The notes under the pieces are model-generated. The model was not told the origin of the DNA. It did not search any database and saw only the letters and a program-made list of their open reading frames with translations. From an uncultured Oscillospiraceae bacterium (GTDB lineage Bacteria; Bacillota; Clostridia; Oscillospirales; Ruminococcaceae), in assembly GCA_934457235.1 (NCBI GenBank), contig CAKSHT010000001.1:1-64000 (forward strand): a stretch of 64,000 nt of DNA, given 5' to 3'. This document shows positions 16,756 to 23,572 of this stretch, in pieces; the first letter of the stretch is position 1; each line of letters opens with the position of its first letter. The position numbers and the translations under genes were made by a program.

Positions 16756-16773
16756 AAGGCGCATCTGCACCTT
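16756..16773 (-). repeat. possible collapsed family 1 arm hairpin
   Basis: AAGGCGCATCTGCACCTT in the 5' leader of the small membrane protein gene joins the left-arm motif (AAAGGCGCATCTGC) and right-arm motif (GCATCTGCACCTTT) of family 1 without the inner stem. It may be a deletion relic or chance. Confidence 0.4.
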
Positions 16774-16787
16774 TTGTTTTCAATAAC

Positions 16788-16816
16788 ATTATACACCGAC
16801 ATGAAATAAATTGCAA
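16788..16816 (-). promoter_or_regulatory. promoter of small membrane protein gene
   Basis: On the minus strand, TTGCAA and TATAAT are separated by 17 bases. Confidence 0.8.
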
Positions 16817-16941
16817 GCGGGATTCCTTATTTTCTATGAAATATACAAAATGTCCCATGATGTTTTATTAATAGTAAATAGAACACTCCGGATTGTACAA
16901 TTTCGCCATAATTTATCTATAAAATTTGTGCTTAATGCGGG

Positions 16942-16970
16942 TTGAAAAAAACGCGAAAAAATGCTATAAT
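16942..16970 (+). promoter_or_regulatory. orphan sigma-A promoter
   Basis: TTGAAA and TATAAT are separated by 17 bases, with an A-rich spacer. No annotated protein gene follows on this strand before a strong terminator. Confidence 0.85.
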
Positions 16971-16976
16971 ATCATT

Positions 16977-17132
16977 GTAAATCAAGACAAGACAGTATTG
17001 TAAGCTTAATGGCTAACATACTTCTTAATATATTTTCCCCAATTATTTCAGCCGGTTAAAAAGCGCTTTTCCCCAAGCGTTCGGCTAATTCATTTGAGTT
17101 TACCGCAGACACCCCGTCTGCGGAATTTTTTT
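16977..17132 (+). ncRNA. candidate small RNA (promoter to terminator unit)
   Basis: The predicted transcript is about 155 bases, from the promoter at 16942-16970 to the terminator at 17103-17132. It contains a stem AGCCG..AGCGCTT/AAGCGTTCGGCT (17050-17088) with a side bulge and an A/T-rich 5' part. I see no match to 6S, SRP, tmRNA or RNase P RNA. A 16-codon frame at 17009-17059 (MANILLNIFSPIISAG) lacks a good ribosome binding site but could encode a hydrophobic peptide. Confidence 0.5.
17103..17132 (+). terminator. terminator of the candidate small RNA
   Basis: A CCGCAGAC/GTCTGCGG perfect stem with a 5-base loop is followed by AA and seven T. Confidence 0.92.
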
Positions 17133-17141
17133 GCTTCGCGG

Positions 17142-17225
17142 GGCGTAGGGCGACTATCGGCTGCCCGGAGATTACGTAACATACAGAGAATAACGGCGCG
17201 TATTTTATTTCGTACGCGGCGGGGC
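17142..17225 (+). repeat. GTAGGGGCG-type repeat, copy 2 (diverged)
   Basis: GCGTAGGGCGACTATCGG and GCCCGGAGATTA correspond to the copy at 12552. The segment then carries a GCGTA/TACGC stem and leads into the GGGCGGATAT hairpin at 17232. Confidence 0.6.
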
Positions 17226-17257
17226 ACAAAAAACGGGCGGATATGGATTCCGCCCGT
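17226..17257 (-). terminator. terminator of the VTC-DUF4956 operon
   Basis: An ACGGGCGGA/TCCGCCCGT stem is followed by six T on the minus strand. It belongs to the recurring GGGCGGATAT hairpin set (12628, 12844, 17232, 48954). Confidence 0.85.
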
Positions 17258-17281
17258 TTGTGTCTTTTATTGCAAATACCG

Positions 17282-17977
17282 TCAGTTCAGATATTCTCCG
17301 CTGTATTCCAGCAGGGTGACGCTCTCCACGCCCTCCACCGCGTTGAAGCGGCTGAGGTAGGTCGTGTCGTTGTTCTTTATTTTGACCTCAATGGTCAGTT
17401 CAACGTGATCGCCGGTCTGGGTCTTGTTCTTCAGACGGTATTTGATCCCGTTGAGCACGCCAGTCACGTTCATCTCGCTCGCCGCCGCATAGCGCAGAAT
17501 GAGCAGGTAGCTCTTCTTTTCCTTGCGGAATATCGTGATGAGTATGTAAAGCACTGCGATCACCGCAGTACCTATCAGCGCTATCCAGTAGAGCTGCGCG
17601 CCCGCCGTGATTCCCGCGGCTATTCCCCAGAACAGGAAGCCGATGTCCAGCGGGTCCTTGACCGCCGCGCGGAAACGCACAATAGACAGCGCGCCTACCA
17701 TTCCCAGCGAAAGAACTACGTTAGAGCTTATCGTCATGATGATGAACGATGTGACTACCGTCGTCAGTATTATCAGTATGTTGAAGTTCTCATTATATAT
17801 AACGCTGCGGTTGAAGAACCTGTAAACCAGGTATATCACCGCACCGCATACCGCCGCAGTCAGCAGCGTAAAGAATATCATCTGTAATGAGAGCGCGTTT
17901 GTCAAGTCAGCGTTTCCGCCAAGTACTGAGAGCGCGTCGGAAAGCTTTGAGCCTCCCGCAAGGAACTGTTCAACCAT
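17282..17977 (-). CDS. DUF4956 family membrane protein
   Basis: The product is 231 residues. After about 30 residues it has four membrane helices, then a soluble C-terminal domain of about 90 residues with a ferredoxin-like pattern. The segment VVLSLGMVGALSIVRFRAAVKDP, broken here as VVLSLGMVGALS and IVRFRAAVKDP, is the family signature. DUF4956 genes are usually next to VTC-domain genes, as here, and the pair is thought to act in polyphosphate or cell-surface metabolism; the exact role is unproven. Its start overlaps the upstream gene by eight bases. Confidence 0.88.
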   Translation of the reverse strand: MVEQFLAGGSKLSDALSVLGGNADLTNALSLQMIFFTLLTAAVCGAVIYLVYRFFNRSVIYNENFNILIILTTVVTSFIIMTISSNVVLSLGMVGALSIVRFRAAVKDPLDIGFLFWGIAAGITAGAQLYWIALIGTAVIAVLYILITIFRKEKKSYLLILRYAAASEMNVTGVLNGIKYRLKNKTQTGDHVELTIEVKIKNNDTTYLSRFNAVEGVESVTLLEYSGEYLN

Positions 17978-18797
17978 AGGATTTTACCTCCAGCATTCTG
18001 TCTGTGCAGATTATGTATTTTGATACCGGCTGCAACGGCGCGTTTAAGCACTGTAATGCCGCTTGTATACTATCGGGAATATAATTGTCAAACTTGACTT
18101 CAAGTATTATCTCTTTGTCATAGATCCGCGTGTACTGCGCTTCCGGCGCAAACATGTCCATCGTGTTGAAGCACGCTGAGAGCTTACGGTCAAACGTTAT
18201 CCGGACGTGCCCGAACGGATAAACCAGCGCCTCCCGCTGATAATCCACGATAACACGCGGCCGCAGCTTCATTATGCAGTCAGTGCGGTAGAATTCGCCG
18301 AATACATCCTCCTCGCCGTCATGCTCCCTCATAAAGGAACAATCTCCGTCAAGGAGCGCGTGGTACTGCTCGTCCGTCAGCCGCTTCGACAGCTTGGATA
18401 CGTACGATCCGTCCTTGTGCTTGGATTCCAGGCTGATGAACGCTGAGTCCAGGTCGTACGCGCGTATGCGGAATTTCCTGCGGATCTCGGCGCCGTTGAG
18501 CTTCTGCCAGTAACCGGAGTTGTAAACGTCGTCGAAATACACGCTCGTTACACGATAACCGCCGTCGCGGCTGTGCTCGTCCGGCGACATGAGCGGCAGG
18601 AGCCGGCTGCGGAGGTACTGGTATGTTCCCTCGTTGATGATGTATTTCAGCTCGTGACGCAGGTGGCGTCCGCCGGAAAGTATCGTGTGATCCGGCGGTG
18701 CGGGAATGGATTCCGGCGGCTTTTTTTCCTGCCGGAAAATACGTGTGAGTATTTCAGATTCCCCGCCGCGGACTGTAGAAGATTTCAATAGGCGCAC
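17970..18797 (-). CDS. VTC-domain (polyphosphate polymerase-like) protein
   Basis: The product is 275 residues. It shows the VTC tunnel-fold pattern: HELKYII (about 52), VTSVYFDD, RRKFRIRAY, LESKHKDG, RVIVDYQREALVY and a final IILEVKFDNYIP, with the basic and acidic residues that line the triphosphate tunnel. In yeast Vtc4 this domain makes polyphosphate from ATP; bacterial members are less studied. The GTG at 18797 has AGAGGTG a few bases upstream. An ATG at 18857 is rejected because the promoter lies between. Confidence 0.85.
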   Translation of the reverse strand: MRLLKSSTVRGGESEILTRIFRQEKKPPESIPAPPDHTILSGGRHLRHELKYIINEGTYQYLRSRLLPLMSPDEHSRDGGYRVTSVYFDDVYNSGYWQKLNGAEIRRKFRIRAYDLDSAFISLESKHKDGSYVSKLSKRLTDEQYHALLDGDCSFMREHDGEEDVFGEFYRTDCIMKLRPRVIVDYQREALVYPFGHVRITFDRKLSACFNTMDMFAPEAQYTRIYDKEIILEVKFDNYIPDSIQAALQCLNAPLQPVSKYIICTDRMLEVKSYG

Positions 18798-18828
18798 ATG
18801 CCCACCTCTTTTACGCTGTAGTAATAAT

Positions 18829-18857
18829 AGTATAACAAATATTTCACACAAAAGCAA
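18829..18857 (-). promoter_or_regulatory. promoter of the VTC-DUF4956 operon
   Basis: On the minus strand, TTGCTT and TATACT are separated by 17 bases. Confidence 0.7.
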
Positions 18858-19046
18858 GACATTATTTAGGTACTCAGCAAAAAAACTTCGTTATGTCACT
18901 TTAGTGCTGTTCCAATACCGAAAAATGCTGTTAATCGGGAAAACAAAGAAAATCTCAGGGCAATACCGCAAAAACAGAATATTCCCACTCCATTATACAC
19001 CCGGTAATTGAAAAAGTGAAAAAAACCGGAAAATTTCAAAAAACCC
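18858..19046. other. gene-free stretch before rpmH
   Basis: About 310 bases separate the VTC gene from rpmH. I looked for DnaA boxes (TTATCCACA-like) because rpmH often borders the origin, and saw none. Apart from the two promoters nothing is recognised. Confidence 0.6.
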
Positions 19047-19075
19047 TTGACAACGGCTATATAATAGGGTATAAT
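19047..19075 (+). promoter_or_regulatory. rpmH operon promoter
   Basis: TTGACA and TATAAT are separated by 17 bases, with a leader of about 90 bases. Confidence 0.9.
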
Positions 19076-19168
19076 TAATTATTGTTGACAGCTGTGTGCG
19101 GGGAAGTTATATCTCCGGATAAAAAACACGCAGCGATCTTACCAGAATTCAAAAGGGGGGTCTACTAA

Positions 19169-19303
19169 ATGAAAAGAACTTATCAGCCCAAGAAGCTTCA
19201 GAGAAAGCACGAGCACGGCTTTATGAAGAGAATGGCAACCAAGAACGGTCGTAAGGTTCTCGCTCGCCGCCGCGCAAAGGGCAGAAAAAAGCTGACCTAC
19301 TGA
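19169..19303 (+). CDS. rpmH: 50S ribosomal protein L34
   Basis: The product is 44 residues, starting [18 protein letters not shown] and ending [12 protein letters not shown], the full L34 pattern at the normal length. It is strongly basic and sits in the large ribosomal subunit. AAGGGGGG lies seven bases before the ATG. It leads the classic rpmH-rnpA-yidD-yidC-khpB cluster. Confidence 0.98.
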   Translation: MKRTYQPKKLQRKHEHGFMKRMATKNGRKVLARRRAKGRKKLTY

Positions 19304-19313
19304 TCTGACTGCA

Positions 19314-19667
19314 ATGTCTGAGTTTTCAAAGAAGTACATTGTGATCAAGAACAACCGCGATTTCAGCTACCTCTTCAAAAAAGGGGACAGCATAGTGACG
19401 TTCGCTTTCGTCTGCTACGTCAGGGAAAGACGGGGTCGCTGCAACCGCCTGGGGATAGTCACCGGGAAAAAGGTTGGGAACGCGGTCAAAAGAAACCGCT
19501 CGAGGCGGATCATACGAGAAGCATTCCGCCTTTTCGAGCCGGTTCTTAAAGAGAAAACAAATAAGCGTTATGATTTCATCTTCGTCGCAAGGAGCAGGAC
19601 GCCGGAGCTTAAATCCACCAGGATCTACTCCCTGATGATGAAGAATATTCTGTCTAAGCTGTCATGA
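19314..19667 (+). CDS. rnpA: ribonuclease P protein component
   Basis: The product is 117 residues. It has the F-x-x-LFKKG start region, LGIVTGKKVGNAVKRNRSRR, split as LGIVTGKKVG and NAVKRNRSRRIIREAFR, the RNR signature, and YDFIFVARSRTPE. It is the protein cofactor of RNase P, which matures tRNA 5' ends. The start is ten bases after rpmH; the stop overlaps yidD by four bases. Confidence 0.97.
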   Translation: MSEFSKKYIVIKNNRDFSYLFKKGDSIVTFAFVCYVRERRGRCNRLGIVTGKKVGNAVKRNRSRRIIREAFRLFEPVLKEKTNKRYDFIFVARSRTPELKSTRIYSLMMKNILSKLS

Positions 19668-19987
19668 AGTATTTATTCATTGGTATCATCAAGCTGTACA
19701 GACTTACGCTGTCAAAGATCTTACCGCCGTGCTGCCGCTATTATCCAAGCTGTTCCGAATACGGGCTTACCGCTATCCGGCGCTTTGGTGCGGTCAGGGG
19801 CGGTTATTTGACGTTATGGAGGATTATGCGCTGCAATCCCTACGGCGCGGGAGGCATTGACCCCGTCCCCCAGAAGTTCTGCTTCCGTCCGGAGAAACTG
19901 CCGGTACCGCCGGATTTCGGTATTCCCGACGACAAGAGCACGGACTACCTCGGCGACATCAAGAAGTCCTATATCAGCGGTCAGTGA
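19664..19987 (+). CDS. yidD: membrane protein insertion efficiency factor YidD
   Basis: The product is 107 residues, longer than the usual 70-90. The core is typical: IGIIKLYRLTLSKILPP, CRYYPSCSEYGLTAI and RCNPYGAGGIDPVP. The extra C-terminal 30 residues are Pro and Asp rich and not conserved. It assists YidC and Sec-dependent insertion at the inner face of the membrane. Its ATG overlaps the rnpA stop. Confidence 0.96.
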   Translation: MKYLFIGIIKLYRLTLSKILPPCCRYYPSCSEYGLTAIRRFGAVRGGYLTLWRIMRCNPYGAGGIDPVPQKFCFRPEKLPVPPDFGIPDDKSTDYLGDIKKSYISGQ

Positions 19988-20126
19988 ACCGCTTTCAGCA
20001 TGAGATCAACTGCGGCTACGCCGTGTTTCATATATACCATCCATTTGCCGCCGGGATAACGCCCGGTCGGAGGAACATCAGCAGCGCACACACCTTTCTC
20101 TTCCGCGCTGCACCAACTGAAAGGAC

Positions 20127-21674
20127 GTGGACACAATAGAGTTCCTGTACAGCATCATCGGCACACCTCTGGGATATATCCTCTGGGCTATCTATGAGGT
20201 GATCTGCAAGAATACCGGCGCAAGCATCGGCGTTGCGATCCTGGTGTTCACCTTTATCGTGAAGCTCGCTATGCTTCCTCTGGCGATAAAGCAGCAGAAA
20301 AACAGCGCAAGATCCGCGATTTTCGCGCCCAAGGTCAGAGAGATCCAGCAGAAATACAAGAACAACCAGGAAAAGCAGCAGCAGGAGATCGCAAAGCTCC
20401 AGAAACAGGGCTACAGCCCGATGGGCGGCTGCGGTACAATGGCAATCACTTTCCTGCTCCTGTTCGGCGTACTGGACGTTGTTTACAAGCCCATGACGCA
20501 CATAAAGCATATGCAGAACACCACCGCCATCATGCAGGAGTCCTACTATGTTTCGATGACAAAGATCTTCGTTGACGAGTACTCCAACACTGCTGAACTT
20601 GAGGGCGAAGCTCTCACCAAGCACGAGGATATCGTTCGCGACGCAAAGCAGATACTTGAATACTACAACGCAAACTGCCTCAAGGATGGCGAGGAGCCTG
20701 CCACCGAGGAAGTTTGGAACAAGCTTGACAGCACCAGCAAGGACATCATGAAGAAGGTCATCACCTCCTCCACCGTTGCCGCAAGCAAGGCTGACGAGGA
20801 CAAGGAAAAGTCATTCTCCGACAGCGACCTCTACTCCATCACAAAGGCAGAGCAGGAAGAGCTTGACAAGATCGGCGACGAAACTCAGAAAACTGAGTAC
20901 ACTAATGCGCACAGCTTCTCCAAGAGCACCAAGAGCGCCATCGAGACCGTTCAGCGCCAGTTCGGTACTGTAAAGGGCACTTCCTCCAGCGAGAGCCTGA
21001 CGTATACGCAGGCTTCCACCCTCCAGAGAGAGCTTTACGCCATCAACCGTTACGGTGAGGTAGAAGCTACCGGCGATACCTCTGCGTACAGCTTCGGCTC
21101 TGCTGATACACAGATCAAGGCTGAGCTTAATGAGCTTAACGACAAGCTTGAGTTCCTGGGTATCCCCCTCGGTAAGGATCCCGCGAGCGACCTCGGCTGG
21201 CCGATGATCCTCATTCCGATACTCGCGTTCGTGTTCTCCATGGCACAGACGCTCATTTCCAACAAGACTATGGAGATGAACAGCCCCGGCACCAATACCG
21301 GCTGCATGAAGGGCACAATGTTCATCATGCCTATATTCTCCGTAGTGCTTGTATTCACGGTTCCTGCCGGCGCCGGATTCTACTGGACGATAAGCTACCT
21401 GTTCGGTATACTCCAGACGCTGCTGCTCAACAAGCTGTACAACCCTGCAAAGCTCCGCGCTGAGGCAGAGGCTGAGTACAACGAGCGCATGAAGCAGGAA
21501 GCAAATGACGAGAAGAAAAAGAGACAGGCTGCCGACCTTGAAGCCGTACAGGAATACGAGGGCGAGAAGCTGACACAGAAAGAGATCAACCGCAGAAAGC
21601 TTGCAGAGGCAAGAAAGGCGGACGCCGAAAAGTACGGCGAGGAATACCATGAGGACGACGAGGACGACACCTGA
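20127..21674 (+). CDS. yidC: YidC/OxaA-type membrane protein insertase
   Basis: The product is 515 residues. Conserved parts are the GTPLGYILW opening, FTFIVKLAMLPLAIKQQ with the functional basic region, PMGGCGTMAITFLLLFG, and the late helices (WPMILIPILAF, TVPAGAGFYWTISYLFG). Between the second and third conserved helices lies an unusual hydrophilic insertion of about 170 residues, predicted outside the membrane. The tail is rich in Lys and Glu. The start is taken as GTG at 20127 because a stop lies three codons upstream, although the AAAGGA site is very close to it. Confidence 0.93.
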   Translation: MDTIEFLYSIIGTPLGYILWAIYEVICKNTGASIGVAILVFTFIVKLAMLPLAIKQQKNSARSAIFAPKVREIQQKYKNNQEKQQQEIAKLQKQGYSPMGGCGTMAITFLLLFGVLDVVYKPMTHIKHMQNTTAIMQESYYVSMTKIFVDEYSNTAELEGEALTKHEDIVRDAKQILEYYNANCLKDGEEPATEEVWNKLDSTSKDIMKKVITSSTVAASKADEDKEKSFSDSDLYSITKAEQEELDKIGDETQKTEYTNAHSFSKSTKSAIETVQRQFGTVKGTSSSESLTYTQASTLQRELYAINRYGEVEATGDTSAYSFGSADTQIKAELNELNDKLEFLGIPLGKDPASDLGWPMILIPILAFVFSMAQTLISNKTMEMNSPGTNTGCMKGTMFIMPIFSVVLVFTVPAGAGFYWTISYLFGILQTLLLNKLYNPAKLRAEAEAEYNERMKQEANDEKKKRQAADLEAVQEYEGEKLTQKEINRRKLAEARKADAEKYGEEYHEDDEDDT

Positions 21675-21692
21675 TTATAGGAGGGATCTCAT

Positions 21693-22688
21693 ATGAAAAA
21701 GGAATTCACAGCAAAGACAGTTGAGGAGGCAAAGGAGCTTGCCGCAGCTGAGTTCGGCGTTTCCGCTGACGAGATAGATTTTGAAATACTTGAGCAGCCC
21801 AGAAAGGGTCTGTTCGGAATGAAGGGCGTTGCAAGGCTGATGGCTTCCTATGAAGCTCCGGCGGCTGCTCCCGCTCCGGCTGAGAAGCTTGCGGCTCCCG
21901 CAGTCCAGGATGTTCCGGCAGAAGAGCCGGCTCCCGCTTCCTTTGAGGACGAGAGCGAGGGCGAAGTACCCGCACTCCCCGATGATTTCGACATCGAGGG
22001 CAGCGCAAAGGTTCAGGCTGCGAAGAAGTACCTTACCGACGTGCTCCACGCACTGGGTCTTGAGAATTTCCAGATAAACGCTATACGCCGCGATGGCAAC
22101 ATAGTGCTTGATATCACCGGCGACAAGCTGGGTGTTGTTATCGGCAGACGCGGTGAAACCCTGGACAGCCTTCAGTATCTGACTATCCTTGCAAGCAACC
22201 GCACCGAGGAGTCCTACTGCCGTATTTCCATCGACTGCAACGGATACCGCGACAAGCGCCGCGAGACTCTGGAGTCCCTGGCGAAGCGCACTTCGGCTAA
22301 GGTGATCAAGCAGGGCAGAAAGATCGCCCTGGAGCCGATGAACCCCTATGAGCGCCGCATAATCCACAGCTGCGTTGCTGAGATCGAGGGCGTATCCAGC
22401 CACTCCACCGGAGTCGAGCCTTACAGAAAGGTCGTAATTTACGCCGATAAGCCCAAGTTCGACAACCGCCGCCCCAGAAGAAACGGCGACCGCAACGACC
22501 GCGGCGAGCGCAGAGGAAATGGCGCGACCAGGAATTACCGCCAGTCCACCGGATTCTCCACCAGCTTTGAGCGCGAGTACAAGCGCAGAACATACGAGCC
22601 GGACGAGAATGCGAACGCCGGCGAGTTCTCCAAGGAGACCGTTGACGCAGAGAAGAACGCTACACTCTACGGCAAGATCGAGCTGTGA
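21693..22688 (+). CDS. khpB: RNA-binding protein KhpB (Jag/EloR)
   Basis: The product is 331 residues. It has an N-terminal Jag-N domain (KTVEEAKELAAAEFGVSADEI, split as KTVEEAKELAAAEF and GVSADEI), an acidic Ala/Pro linker, a KH domain with GRRGETLDSLQYL, and an R3H domain (RRIIHSCVAEIEGV, RKVVIY). KhpB with KhpA binds RNA and affects cell elongation in Firmicutes. After R3H comes an extra tail of about 85 residues rich in Arg, Asn and Gly (NRRPRRNGDRNDRGERRGN), suggesting further RNA binding. AGGAGGG lies before the ATG. Confidence 0.95.
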   Translation: MKKEFTAKTVEEAKELAAAEFGVSADEIDFEILEQPRKGLFGMKGVARLMASYEAPAAAPAPAEKLAAPAVQDVPAEEPAPASFEDESEGEVPALPDDFDIEGSAKVQAAKKYLTDVLHALGLENFQINAIRRDGNIVLDITGDKLGVVIGRRGETLDSLQYLTILASNRTEESYCRISIDCNGYRDKRRETLESLAKRTSAKVIKQGRKIALEPMNPYERRIIHSCVAEIEGVSSHSTGVEPYRKVVIYADKPKFDNRRPRRNGDRNDRGERRGNGATRNYRQSTGFSTSFEREYKRRTYEPDENANAGEFSKETVDAEKNATLYGKIEL

Positions 22689-22702
22689 AATAACTGAAAC
22701 AT

Positions 22703-22731
22703 AAAAAACGCGCTCATATGGGCGCGTTTTT
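22703..22731 (+). terminator. terminator of the rpmH-khpB operon
   Basis: An AACGCGC/GCGCGTT stem is flanked by A-run and T-run, so it works in both directions. Confidence 0.92.
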
Positions 22732-22770
22732 CTGTTGTAAATTGTATGTATTAAAAATAAATAAATTTAC

Positions 22771-23355
22771 TTATTGATAAAATAATGAAATTACTACCCA
22801 TATAGCAAACGATATAAGTGCTGTTATTATACTCTCTAAAAGTCCTTTTTTTAAAAGCTTTTTTTTATTAATTTGATCTATAAGTTCATCTTTTTTCAGA
22901 AACTTAGAAATTGCTTTTATTTCTGCATTTTGCATTTTAATTAAATGCCGAGGATGTATAATATTTACACATGGTACAATGAGTGCGCTAAATATAACTG
23001 TTGCACCTATCATTAGTATTAAAGAGGATATGAAAGCTATAAGAATCACAAAAGGCAATTTGGGGTCATTTTTATTAAATGGATTACCAAATACACCAAA
23101 ACATATTGAAGGTATACATGTAGATGCCATTATAAATATAATAGATAAAATGAGAGAAAGGTCATTGCGCAAATGATTATACCTATATATTAAAAATTCT
23201 TTAAATTTCTGGCTTTTATTTTGCTCTTTTATTTTGAGGTAGCATTTATAGAAAACATCTTCCATAGGTCTGTCGTCTTTTAACTTACTACTTTTAATTT
23301 GTATGTAGGCTTGGTCAACTTGAATATTCAATTTTCTAAATTTAATAAAATTCAT
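22771..23355 (-). CDS. AT-rich membrane protein, unknown, likely acquired
   Basis: The product is 194 residues. Residues 1-60 are a soluble basic part, then two long hydrophobic segments (about 63-85 and 102-130), a basic stretch, and a last helix at about 170-192. No family is recognised. Base composition is strikingly A+T rich, and codons such as ATA, TTA and AAA dominate, unlike all neighbours. AAAGGA precedes the ATG. It sits between two terminators as a single gene, which suggests horizontal transfer. Confidence 0.75.
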   Translation of the reverse strand: MNFIKFRKLNIQVDQAYIQIKSSKLKDDRPMEDVFYKCYLKIKEQNKSQKFKEFLIYRYNHLRNDLSLILSIIFIMASTCIPSICFGVFGNPFNKNDPKLPFVILIAFISSLILMIGATVIFSALIVPCVNIIHPRHLIKMQNAEIKAISKFLKKDELIDQINKKKLLKKGLLESIITALISFAIWVVISLFYQ

Positions 23356-23508
23356 ATTTTTATCCTTTCTCTAAATAATGTTTACAAATATTATAATGTC
23401 AATTTCTAAATTTGTCAATAGTTTTTGACATCTTCCGCAATTGTGAATTGCAGTGTATAATCTTGCAATAACACATTTAGCTTTTTCATTCATGGTGCGA
23501 ACTCTATA

Positions 23509-23543
23509 TAAAAATATCCCACCCCGTTTCCGGAGTGGGATAT
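23509..23543 (-). terminator. ppdK terminator
   Basis: An ATATCCCAC/GTGGGATAT stem with an inner CCGG part is followed by T-rich sequence on the minus strand. Confidence 0.85.
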
Positions 23544-23572
23544 CTTATTAAGCTATTGATTTCAGATCGTGA

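Noticed and set aside
18858-19168. Chromosomal origin next to rpmH
   Set aside because: No TTATCCACA-type DnaA boxes or AT-rich 13-mers were recognised, and dnaA is not adjacent.
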